A stretch of DNA of 6,131 nucleotides, taken from assembly GCA_902797705.1 (NCBI GenBank), contig CADBTX010000023.1, positions 1 through 6,131 of the forward strand, read 5' to 3'. The notes below the pieces were generated by a model. That model was not told the DNA's origin. It worked only from the letters and a program-made list of their open reading frames with translations, and did no database searches. Positions 1 through 5,945 of the stretch are shown piece by piece; position 1 is the first letter of the stretch, and the number at the start of each line of letters is the position of its first letter. The translations under genes were made by a program, and so were the position numbers. The DNA comes from an uncultured Lachnospiraceae bacterium (GTDB lineage Bacteria; Bacillota; Clostridia; Lachnospirales; Lachnospiraceae).

Positions 1-482
1 AGTGCCAGTGCACAGTCAAGGGATTCCCGGGAACTGCGCTTATGCTGTCTTCCCTCATAGAGGAAGGGCATGATCACCGTGAGCCTGCGGGCTTTTCCGC
101 CCACTGCCGCAATGATCCTCTTCAGATCCTGGTAGTGGTCGTCCGGGGACATGTGATTCTCATGACCGCAGAGCGAATAGGTAAGGCTGTAATTACAGAT
201 GTCACAGAGAAGAAAGAGATCCATGCCTCTTATGGATTCGTTGATGGTCCCCTTGGCTTCTCCGGTACCGAAGCGGGAAATAGAGGTATTTATGATATAG
301 GAATCACGCTGGTATCCCTGGAAGATAAGGGAGCCCTTATGCTCATTCTCTCTTTCCGTACGCCAGGTGACCAGGTACCTGTCCACCAGTTTGCCCATAT
401 CCTGACAGCCTTCCACAGGGATCACTCCCAGCTTTCCTACGGGGATGCTCTCCAGTTTTCTTTTACCCTCATGAACCGGCAT
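1..482 (-). CDS. prs: Ribose-phosphate pyrophosphokinase, long clostridial form (N-terminal part, cut by window edge)
   Basis: The enzyme makes PRPP from ribose 5-phosphate and ATP in the cytoplasm, feeding purine, pyrimidine, histidine, tryptophan and NAD synthesis. Only 160 codons from the ATG at 482 are inside the window; the frame stays open to base 1. Visible family signatures are RFGTGEAKGTI (residues 70-80), matching the RFxxGE..v.i motif of PRPP synthetases, the following ESIRGMDLFLL (82-92), and MPFLYEGRQHKRSSRES (138-154), the counterpart of the ATP-binding 'YARQDRK..RE' segment. Between them, residues 95-119 (NYSLTYSLCGHENHMSPDD and onward) are expanded relative to the classical 310-320 residue enzyme, as I recall for the long Prs variant common in Clostridia. 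The start lies 5 nt after the stop of the loader ATPase gene. An AGAGG/AAGGA-type ribosome binding site overlaps that stop codon, so the gene is probably co-transcribed and coupled. The long-form assignment rests on remembered family sequences. Confidence 0.88.
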   Translation of the reverse strand, partial: MPVHEGKRKLESIPVGKLGVIPVEGCQDMGKLVDRYLVTWRTERENEHKGSLIFQGYQRDSYIINTSISRFGTGEAKGTINESIRGMDLFLLCDICNYSLTYSLCGHENHMSPDDHYQDLKRIIAAVGGKARRLTVIMPFLYEGRQHKRSSRESLDCALA

Positions 483-487
483 GGTCC

Positions 488-1465
488 TTACCTCTTTTCT
501 TTCATGCGAAGATCTTCGCCGCTGAATTTGTATAATTCATAGTTGCCTATTATCCGAGACAGAGACCGTTCGGAATAAATGTCCTTAATGTTCTTAAGGG
601 ACAGATTGCTGGAAATGATGGTGGGTTTCCTCCGGATCCCACGCTCATTCAGTATGTTAAAAAACTCTCCTGCAACAAAGGAATTGGTGTTCTCGGTGCC
701 GAGGTCATCGATGATCAGCAGATCCGACTCATAGATGTTGGAGAAAAAGCTGCTTTTGTCCTCCATATCAGTACGGCCGAAAACATTGTCCGCTATGAGC
801 GAAAAAAGCCGGAAAGCAGAAAAGTACACCACACTGTACCCCTTATCCAGCAGATCCTTTGCTATGCAGTTTGTAAGGAAGGTCTTTCCGCTCCCTACAC
901 CTCCTAAGAATAACATATTGCGGGAAGTGTGGGCAAATGAATTTACAAAATCACGGGCTTCCTTGTAAACCTTCTCCATCTGGGGACGTACCTCATCAGA
1001 GAAGAGGCTGAGATCGCAGGTATTGAAATTTTCCCGCTTTAACACATCCTTTATGTGGGACTGAAGGTAAAGAGAGTCCACGATCCTCTGCTTCAGACAG
1101 TGGCACTTCCCGGAATCGGTAAATCCGGTATCCTTACAGTCCGGGCAGTCATATATGGGCTCCAGATAATCGGCGGGAAAGCCGGCGTCTCTCAGAAGGG
1201 CGGCTTTTTTCCCGGCAATGAGATCCATCTCATCCTCCAGGATAATGCGGGCCTCATCATCGCCCATGATCATCTTTCTACCGCAGGAAGAAGCCACTTC
1301 CGCGGCCCTCGTTTCCAGCTCTCTGTACTCCGGCAGCCTGTCCGTGACTTCTTTTTTCCGCTTTTCCAATATAAGGGAATTCTTTTCCCTGGTCTTTTCG
1401 TATTCCGCCATGATCTCGCGGAGATCACTGTCTGTCATTATAATACCCGGCCGTAGATACGGCAC
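488..1465 (-). CDS. dnaI: DnaC/DnaI-family primosomal helicase-loader ATPase
   Basis: This is a cytoplasmic AAA+ protein of the DnaC/DnaI/IstB type, expected to load the replicative DnaB/DnaC-type helicase onto DNA together with the DnaD protein encoded just upstream. Counting from the GTG at 1465, there is a charged helical N-terminus (about 10-100), then a four-cysteine zinc-finger-like motif, CPDC (107-110) and CHC (121-123), as in clostridial loaders. Walker A GGVGSGKT (188-195), Walker B LLIIDDLG (249-256), sensor-1-like IISSNLS (283-289) and an SRI arginine-finger segment (303-305) follow. Length is about 325 residues. The start is uncertain. The frame opens with a TTG at 1480, but AAGGAAGGA (1477-1469) sits 7 nt before the in-frame GTG at 1465, which I prefer. 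An ATG at 1438 begins the most family-like sequence (MTDSDLREIMAEYE) but has no clear ribosome binding site. The TTG is 2 nt past the dnaD stop. An IstB transposase helper is unlikely: there is no IS context, and zinc finger plus DnaD neighbour fit a loader. Confidence 0.9.
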   Translation of the reverse strand: MPYLRPGIIMTDSDLREIMAEYEKTREKNSLILEKRKKEVTDRLPEYRELETRAAEVASSCGRKMIMGDDEARIILEDEMDLIAGKKAALLRDAGFPADYLEPIYDCPDCKDTGFTDSGKCHCLKQRIVDSLYLQSHIKDVLKRENFNTCDLSLFSDEVRPQMEKVYKEARDFVNSFAHTSRNMLFLGGVGSGKTFLTNCIAKDLLDKGYSVVYFSAFRLFSLIADNVFGRTDMEDKSSFFSNIYESDLLIIDDLGTENTNSFVAGEFFNILNERGIRRKPTIISSNLSLKNIKDIYSERSLSRIIGNYELYKFSGEDLRMKEKR

Positions 1466-1468
1466 CGG

Positions 1469-1477
1469 TCCTTCCTT
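1469..1477 (-). promoter_or_regulatory. Shine-Dalgarno that decides the loader ATPase start
   Basis: AAGGAAGGA on the minus strand lies downstream of the first possible TTG (1480) and 7 nt (counted from AAGGA) ahead of the in-frame GTG at 1465. Its position favours the GTG over the TTG as the true start. The later ATG at 1438 is about 30 nt away, too far to use this site. Confidence 0.6.
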
Positions 1478-1482
1478 CAAAC

Positions 1483-2682
1483 TTAATTCCGGGCGAATTT
1501 CTTCTCAAGCTCAGAGAAATCGTAATCCCTGTCCTCGAAATTCTGGAATTTCATGGTGCTTCCGGATCTGGAGCCTCCGCTGTTCTGTGAAGAAGCCTCC
1601 TTTTTCGCGGCCTCATGAGCCTTGTCGGCTTCGGCGATATCCGAAAGCTTTGTAACATTGGCCTTTTTCCAGCGTTGGAGAATGGAGTCCGCATACTGGA
1701 AACTGGGCTTTGAAATGGTGCTCATGGTACGGTTCACGGCCTCTATTATGATGTCGGAGGAGAAACCGTACTCATCTTTCCAGCGTCGTATGTGGTCGAT
1801 CTCCACCTGTACAGGATTCCTGCCGGATAAGCCGAAGGCCTTTAATACATCATAGTATTCCTTGCGGTTTATGCCGGTCTCTATCCGGGCCTGTTCCGCT
1901 GTTTTTATGCCTCTTTCATCCCAGTCCCGGCCTACGCTTTCGATATAGCGCATATTTCTGTGGCCGGCGCTCACGCAGTGCTCAATGAGGAATTCAATGA
2001 GATCCACGTCAAAGTGGAGGTTGTCATAGAGGAAAAGTATGGAATTCAGGTCGGAGGAGCTGAGGGTCCGTTTCAGATACTGCTCCGCTGTGAAGAGGAG
2101 CCCCTTCATCTCCGGGTTCTCCTTGAATTCCTGCAGCTGTCCCGCAGGGTAAAAGGGTCTGGCCTGAGTGCTGCTCTCAGCCTGCACCCCTGAAACCGCG
2201 CTCTGTGACCCGGAAACCGTGGACCGGGTTTCTGAAACCGCGCTTTGGGCCCCGGAAACAGGAACTTCCGCATCAGAGATCATGTTTCCGTGGCTTACGG
2301 ACTCGGCAGCCCGGCTTACAGCGGGGGTGCTGTGGGGAAGATCAGAAACGGGGGAAACCCCCGCCCTGCGGTTTACAGGCCTCTCCACCACGTTAAGGCA
2401 GATGCCCTTCACGTTTTTATTATCGTCGTAATCCAGGGTGATAAGTCCCTGCTTATCCCAGTAGATCAGGGAACGGATGATGTCCCTCTCTGTATAGTTG
2501 AAGCGGTCCGCAATGATAGGAAGGGATATGTCCTTTCCCGAGGATACTGAACGGAGAAGATACAGGTAGATCTTTATCTGCGCTTCATTGGCATTGGTCA
2601 TGAAATGGTCAATGAAATAGTTCGATACTCTGGTGTGTCCGTTGCTTCCGCTTTCGTATAGTGATATGCTCTCGCCTTCCAA
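1483..2682 (-). CDS. dnaD: DnaD-domain primosomal replication protein
   Basis: DnaD-family proteins help remodel origin DNA and recruit the helicase loader during initiation and restart in Firmicutes. This 399-residue protein has an N-terminal winged-helix region (about 20-85: FIDHFMTNANEAQIKIYLYLL followed by ADRFNYTERDIIRSLIYWDKQGLI). A low-complexity linker (about 105-180) contains degenerate VSGxQSA heptads. Two C-terminal DnaB_2-type helical domains follow: one ends in YIESVGRDW (246-254) and the other in YADSILQRW (330-338), both variants of the YxxxIxxxW DNA-binding signature. The tail FQNFEDRDYDFSELEKK (379-395) resembles the conserved C-terminal tail of clostridial homologues. The start is TTG at 2682, chosen because GGAGAG (2694-2689) is 6 nt upstream and no ATG precedes the winged helix. 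It is the first gene after a promoter at 2791-2762 and lies directly before the loader ATPase gene. Two tandem DnaB_2 domains make it longer than B. subtilis DnaD (about 230 residues), a common clostridial arrangement. Confidence 0.92.
   Translation of the reverse strand: MEGESISLYESGSNGHTRVSNYFIDHFMTNANEAQIKIYLYLLRSVSSGKDISLPIIADRFNYTERDIIRSLIYWDKQGLITLDYDDNKNVKGICLNVVERPVNRRAGVSPVSDLPHSTPAVSRAAESVSHGNMISDAEVPVSGAQSAVSETRSTVSGSQSAVSGVQAESSTQARPFYPAGQLQEFKENPEMKGLLFTAEQYLKRTLSSSDLNSILFLYDNLHFDVDLIEFLIEHCVSAGHRNMRYIESVGRDWDERGIKTAEQARIETGINRKEYYDVLKAFGLSGRNPVQVEIDHIRRWKDEYGFSSDIIIEAVNRTMSTISKPSFQYADSILQRWKKANVTKLSDIAEADKAHEAAKKEASSQNSGGSRSGSTMKFQNFEDRDYDFSELEKKFARN
2176..2259 (-). repeat. Four-copy 21-bp in-frame minisatellite in the DnaD linker
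   Basis: Four consecutive 21-bp units encode the heptads VSGAQSA, VSETRST, VSGSQSA and VSGVQAE (residues 142-169 of the DnaD protein). Every unit begins GTTTCCG or GTTTCAG on the coding strand. Units 1 and 3 are most alike, giving a higher-order 42-bp period: the segments starting at 2191 and 2233 match at 24 of 27 bases. Weaker VS-starting segments occur at residues 109-114, 122-128 and 129-135, suggesting an older, decayed expansion. The repeat lies in a predicted disordered linker between folded domains, so changes in copy number should be tolerated. Confidence 0.75.
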
Positions 2683-2688
2683 TTTTAT

Positions 2689-2694
2689 CTCTCC
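2689..2694 (-). promoter_or_regulatory. Shine-Dalgarno for the TTG start of dnaD
   Basis: GGAGAG on the minus strand, 6 nt before the TTG at 2682, is a good ribosome binding site at normal spacing. It supports TTG initiation, since no ATG lies in frame nearby. Confidence 0.7.
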
Positions 2695-2711
2695 AGGTTA
2701 GTTTTTTTCAC

Positions 2712-2757
2712 GTCGGATCCTGCCCCGTCATACTCACATATGGGATCTGAATCCGAC
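2712..2757 (-). promoter_or_regulatory. Inverted repeat / 5' leader stem-loop of the dnaD transcript
   Basis: GTCGGATTC (2757-2749, minus strand) can pair with GGATCCGAC (2720-2712): nine pairs including one G-U, enclosing 28 nt, with a possible inner CCC/GGG pairing. The predicted transcription start from the promoter just upstream falls around 2757-2754, so the left arm would sit at or near the 5' end of the mRNA. It is not followed by a U-tract on the minus strand, so it is not an ordinary terminator there. It may stabilise the 5' end or be a regulator-binding dyad. That function is inference. Confidence 0.5.
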
Positions 2758-2761
2758 AGAG

Positions 2762-2791
2762 AGTATAACACGTCATGGAAGATGATTTCAA
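2762..2791 (-). promoter_or_regulatory. Sigma-A-type promoter for dnaD-dnaI-prs
   Basis: On the minus strand, TTGAAA (2791-2786) is separated by 18 nt from TATACT (2767-2762), which is preceded by TG to form an extended -10 (TGTTATACT). These are close matches to the vegetative consensus. The promoter follows the murC terminator and would give a leader of roughly 70 nt before the dnaD TTG. Confidence 0.75.
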
Positions 2792-2805
2792 TGCCTGAAA
2801 ACCCG

Positions 2806-2832
2806 AAAAACCCCGATAAAATCAGGGTTTTT
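2806..2832 (-). terminator. Intrinsic terminator after murC
   Basis: AAAAACCCTGAT and ATCGGGGTTTTT (minus strand, arms 2832-2821 and 2817-2806) form a 12-bp stem with one T-G wobble and a TTT loop. The descending arm ends in five T, followed after CGGG by TTTT. It begins about 38 nt after the murC stop and separates the glgC-glgD-pth-murC run from the downstream promoter. The near-symmetric A/T flanks could also allow termination on the plus strand. Confidence 0.82.
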
Positions 2833-2839
2833 GCGATGA

Positions 2840-2866
2840 CGTGGATATGGTGGATATTGTGGAAAA
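2840..2866 (-). repeat. Three abutting DnaA-box-like 9-mers
   Basis: Read on the minus strand, TTTTCCACA, ATATCCACC and ATATCCACG follow each other with no spacer (2866-2858, 2857-2849, 2848-2840). Against the DnaA box consensus TTATCCACA they match at 8, 7 and 7 of 9 positions. They lie between the murC stop and its terminator, about 50 nt upstream of the -35 of the dnaD promoter. The repetition is directly visible. DnaA binding is inference. Confidence 0.4.
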
Positions 2867-2870
2867 GAGT

Positions 2871-4250
2871 CTATTTTAAAATGTTGTCGCCGATTTTATA
2901 TACATCTCCCGCACCCATAGTTATCAACAAATCACCGTGGATACAGTTTTCCGATAAAAATTTTTCGATTTTTTCAAAAGAATTAAAATAATAGACGTTA
3001 TTGCCCCGGGCCTTCAGCTCATCTGCCAGAGTTTCCGAGCTAATGCCAAGGTTGTCCGTTTCCCGGGCGGGGTAGATATCCGCCAGGACTATCTTGTCCG
3101 CAAGGGAAAGAGCCTCCGCGAATTCCGGAAGGAGTGCCTTTGTCCTGGTAAAAGTATGGGGCTGGAAGACGCACCAGAGAGTATTATAGCTGCATTTCTT
3201 TGCCGCGTTTAAGGTGGCCTTTATTTCTGTGGGGTGATGGGCATAGTCATCCACCACCTTCACTCCGTTAAAGCTTCCCTTATACTGGAAGCGCCGGTCT
3301 GTGCCGCCGAATTCCCCAAGACCCTTTATTATCTGCTCAGGGGCTATTCCCATTTCCTCTGCCACAGCCGCAGCAGCGCAGGCATTTCCCACATTGTGTT
3401 CGCCGGGGATCTTCAGAGAAACCCGGCCCAGGACCGTATCGCCTCTGTGCAAGGTGAAAGTGGCACAGGCCATGTCGTCAAGGCTTATGTCCGAAGGATA
3501 GTAATCAAAGCTGCTTTCTTCTCCGAAGGTTATGATGGGGCACTTAAGGCCCTCCGTAATAATGTCAATGCCACGGGTTGCGCCGTTTATGATAAGGGCC
3601 CCGTCCTCCGGTATCAGAGCCGCAAATTTATGGAAGGATTCCTGTATATCCCGGAGATCCTTAAAGAAGTCCAAATGGTCCTCATCCACATTCAGTATCA
3701 CCCCTATGGTGGGGAAGAAGGACAGGAAACTGTTGGTGTATTCGCAGGCCTCGGTCACGAAGAAATCCCGGGAACCAACCCGGAAATTTCCCCCTATGCT
3801 CTTCAGCATCCCTCCTACGGAAATGGTGGGATCCGTGTCGGCTTTAATGAGTATCTCTGACAGCATGGAGGTGGTGGTGGTCTTTCCGTGGGTTCCGGCA
3901 ACAGCAACACTTACCCGGTAACGCTTCATTACCTGCCCCAGGAAACTCGCCCGGGTAAGGGCCGGCATATTACGGCGCCTTACCTCCATAAGCTCCGGAT
4001 TATCCTCGTGGATCGCTGCGGTATAGATCACGTAGTCAATGTCGTCATTGATGTTGTCGGCGGACTGGGGAAAAGCTATATCCGCACCCAGAGAGGAAAG
4101 GGAGTCCGTGAGCTCGCTTTCCGTCATGTCGGAGCCGGAAACCTTAAAGCCGTCGGCCAGGAGCATTTCCGCCAGACCGCTCATGCTTATGCCTCCGATC
4201 CCGATAAAATGAAAGTGAGTATTCTTGTCTGAAAAGTCAATGTTGATCAT
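2871..4250 (-). CDS. murC: UDP-N-acetylmuramate--L-alanine ligase
   Basis: MurC is the cytoplasmic Mur ligase that adds L-alanine to UDP-MurNAc using ATP, the first step of the peptidoglycan stem peptide. All parts of the 459-residue protein are present: a Rossmann-type N-terminal domain with HFIGIGGISMSGLA (14-27), the ATP P-loop GTHGKTTTTSM (119-129), TEACEYTNSFL (166-176), the NVDEDHLDFF segment (187-196), GEHNVGNACAA (283-293) of the central domain, and C-terminal VVDDYAHHPTEI (332-343) and QPHTFTRT (363-370). Length is typical for the family. The ATG at 4250 overlaps the end of pth by 14 nt, and AAAGGA about 8 nt upstream, inside pth, serves as its ribosome binding site, so translation is probably coupled. 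An intrinsic terminator follows the TAG stop. The last 40 or so codons before the final glycine-rich segment are notably AT-rich. The signatures separate it from MurD, MurE, MurF and Mpl. Confidence 0.97.
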   Translation of the reverse strand: MINIDFSDKNTHFHFIGIGGISMSGLAEMLLADGFKVSGSDMTESELTDSLSSLGADIAFPQSADNINDDIDYVIYTAAIHEDNPELMEVRRRNMPALTRASFLGQVMKRYRVSVAVAGTHGKTTTTSMLSEILIKADTDPTISVGGMLKSIGGNFRVGSRDFFVTEACEYTNSFLSFFPTIGVILNVDEDHLDFFKDLRDIQESFHKFAALIPEDGALIINGATRGIDIITEGLKCPIITFGEESSFDYYPSDISLDDMACATFTLHRGDTVLGRVSLKIPGEHNVGNACAAAAVAEEMGIAPEQIIKGLGEFGGTDRRFQYKGSFNGVKVVDDYAHHPTEIKATLNAAKKCSYNTLWCVFQPHTFTRTKALLPEFAEALSLADKIVLADIYPARETDNLGISSETLADELKARGNNVYYFNSFEKIEKFLSENCIHGDLLITMGAGDVYKIGDNILK

Positions 4251-4824
4251 TTGTCTTTTCCTTTCGGTTAAATTCGTTCATGGCCTTGTCACAGCCCTCT
4301 TTCATAAGGCACACTACGGCGCTCGCGGCCCGGATCTCCGCCTCGTCCACCAGCTCCCGGTTTTTTTCATCAAAGCGGGAAAGCACCCAGTCTGCCAGGT
4401 CAAAGGCATGGGGCTTTGCGCCTACGCCGATACGCACCCTTGAAAAGCGATCGCTGCCGGTTTCCGCAATGATATTCTTAAGTCCGTTGTGTCCTCCTGC
4501 ACTTCCGGAGGGCCGGACTCTGATAATGCCGGGATCCAGATCGATATCATCTGAGATCACAATAAGATCCTTTTCGGGATCGGCCTTGTAATAGGAAAGA
4601 ACCTCCCGGAGGGATTCCCCGGAAAGGTTCATGAAAGTAAGGGGCTTAACAAGGAGCACCTTTTCCCCCTCGATAAGCCCTTTTCCGCATATTGCCCTGT
4701 GTTTTTCAAAATCAAGGGGAATCCCGAATCTGTCCGAAAGAATATCAATGGTATCAAAGCCCACGTTGTGCCTTGTGCCGTTATACTTCGGACCCGGATT
4801 CCCCAATCCTGCGATAATGTACAT
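4237..4824 (-). CDS. pth: Peptidyl-tRNA hydrolase (bacterial Pth type)
   Basis: Pth hydrolyses the ester bond of peptidyl-tRNAs that drop off ribosomes, recycling tRNA; it is essential in most bacteria. The 195-residue product has the full signature GLGNPGPKYNGTRHNVGF (6-23) with catalytic His19, KPLTFMNLSGES (60-71) with Asn66, SDDIDLDPG (91-99) with the conserved Asp, and GSAGGHNGLKNII (107-119) with Asn113. Length is normal. The ATG at 4824 shares a base with the TAA stop of glgD (TAATG). The only purine-rich upstream stretch is a weak AGG about 11 nt away, so initiation probably relies on ribosomes finishing glgD. Its 3' end overlaps murC by 14 nt. Sitting between a glycogen gene and a cell wall gene is operon packing rather than a pathway link, as far as the sequence shows. 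Confidence 0.97.
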   Translation of the reverse strand: MYIIAGLGNPGPKYNGTRHNVGFDTIDILSDRFGIPLDFEKHRAICGKGLIEGEKVLLVKPLTFMNLSGESLREVLSYYKADPEKDLIVISDDIDLDPGIIRVRPSGSAGGHNGLKNIIAETGSDRFSRVRIGVGAKPHAFDLADWVLSRFDEKNRELVDEAEIRAASAVVCLMKEGCDKAMNEFNRKEKTNDQH

Positions 4825-5942
4825 TATAAGAAGAACCTGTCACTTCGTTCGATAACGATCTGAACGCCGTTCTCACCCTTATAATAGGAGTTTGCCCTGA
4901 TAGTGCCGTGGCTCTCCACGATGCAGTTCTCTATATGGGTATTGTCTCCGATATAAACGTCATTCAGGATGATGGAATTCTTGATAAAGCAGTTATTCCC
5001 CACGAATACCTTCTTAAACAGCACGGAATCATGAACGCTGCCGTTTATGATGCATCCCGAGGAAGCAAGGGAATTATGCACCTGGCTTCCCACATTATAC
5101 TTCGCGGGAGGAAGGTCGTCCACCTTGGAATAGACATCGGGATACTGATTAAAGAAATAATCCCTTACATCCGCCTTCAGGAAGTCCATATTTGTCTGGA
5201 AATAGTCATTGACGGTGGCGATATTCTTCCAGTAACTGTCTATCTTGTAACCGTATACCCTCTTCTGGTTCCTGTAACGCACAAGGATATCGGAAACGAA
5301 ATCGTGTCTGTCCTCCTCTTCAGCCTTCTCGATGAGTTCAATGAGCTGACGGCGGCGGATGATGTAGATACCGCAGGAAATGGTGCGTCCCTTGGCTTCC
5401 ACGGGCTTTTCCTCAAAGTCGATGATCCGCTGGTCCTCATTCATGGTGACAACGCCGAAACGCTCCACCTTCTCATTCTCCGGAAGCTCCTTGCAGACAA
5501 CGGTGATATCCGCTTTCTTCGCGATGTGGTACTCCAGCACCTTATTGTAATTCATCTTGTAGACACAGTCCCCGGACGCGATTATCACATAGGGCTCATG
5601 GCTGTCCTTAAGGAAGGAGATGTTCTGGTAAATGGAGTCCGCTGTTCCCCTGGACCAGAAGGAATGATCGCTGGTCATGGAGGGGGTGAATACGAAGAGT
5701 CCGCCCTGCTTACGTCCGAAATCCCACCATTTCGAAGAGGAAAGATGCTGGGTCAGGGATTTTGCGTTGTACTGTGTGAAGACCCCTACCTTCTGTATAT
5801 GGGAATTGGTCATGTTGCTCAAAGCAAAGTCGATGCCCCTGTAACTTCCCGCAATGGGCATTGCCGCAATGGCGCGCTTCTTTGTGAGTTCCTTCATCCG
5901 GTGGTTATTGCCCCCGGCAAGAATAATACCTATCGCTCTCAT
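4824..5942 (-). CDS. glgD: GlgD, regulatory-type subunit of glucose-1-phosphate adenylyltransferase
   Basis: GlgD partners GlgC in the Firmicutes ADP-glucose pyrophosphorylase, which makes ADP-glucose from glucose 1-phosphate and ATP for glycogen synthesis. The 372-residue protein has an N-terminal nucleotidyltransferase fold: LAGGNNHRMKELTKKRAIAAMP (8-29), GSYRGIDFALSNMTNS (32-47), ASGDCVYKMNY (122-132), FEEKP (176-180) and YWKNIATVNDYFQTNMDFL (237-255). A C-terminal left-handed beta-helix of hexapeptide-like turns follows (about 283-345). Compared with catalytic GlgC it has RAIAA instead of RAKPA, and YWKN instead of YWRD, where the Asp is a metal ligand in the E. coli enzyme. It is also shorter at the C-terminus. 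These changes identify GlgD rather than a second GlgC. The ATG at 5942 is 3 nt after the glgC stop, with GGAGG at 5958-5954 as ribosome binding site (11 nt away, rather long). Confidence 0.93.
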   Translation of the reverse strand: MRAIGIILAGGNNHRMKELTKKRAIAAMPIAGSYRGIDFALSNMTNSHIQKVGVFTQYNAKSLTQHLSSSKWWDFGRKQGGLFVFTPSMTSDHSFWSRGTADSIYQNISFLKDSHEPYVIIASGDCVYKMNYNKVLEYHIAKKADITVVCKELPENEKVERFGVVTMNEDQRIIDFEEKPVEAKGRTISCGIYIIRRRQLIELIEKAEEEDRHDFVSDILVRYRNQKRVYGYKIDSYWKNIATVNDYFQTNMDFLKADVRDYFFNQYPDVYSKVDDLPPAKYNVGSQVHNSLASSGCIINGSVHDSVLFKKVFVGNNCFIKNSIILNDVYIGDNTHIENCIVESHGTIRANSYYKGENGVQIVIERSDRFFL

Positions 5943-5945
5943 AGA

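Noticed and set aside
42..542. A plus-strand open frame at the left edge
   Set aside because: It lies opposite the prs start and the end of the loader gene, where the minus strand encodes convincing PRPP synthetase motifs. No domain is recognisable in the plus-strand product.
488..1465. IS21-family IstB transposition helper
   Set aside because: The ATPase domain is related, but there is no IstA, no terminal repeats, and the gene follows dnaD and carries the loader-type cysteine motif.
2176..2274. A CRISPR-like repeat array
   Set aside because: The repeats abut without spacers, are degenerate, and keep the reading frame of the DnaD linker.
2683..2870. A known riboswitch or T-box in the dnaD leader
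   Set aside because: The transcribed leader is only about 70 nt, with one simple inverted repeat. No T-box sequence or recognised aptamer motif is visible.
2840..2995. A chromosomal origin of replication
   Set aside because: DnaA-like boxes and an AT-rich stretch are present, but there is no dnaA or dnaN nearby, the boxes are imperfect and few, and the AT-rich part is coding. A regulatory DnaA site is the most that can be argued.
3234..3860. A 208-codon plus-strand open frame inside murC
   Set aside because: It is antisense to the P-loop and central domain of an intact MurC and shows no family signature.
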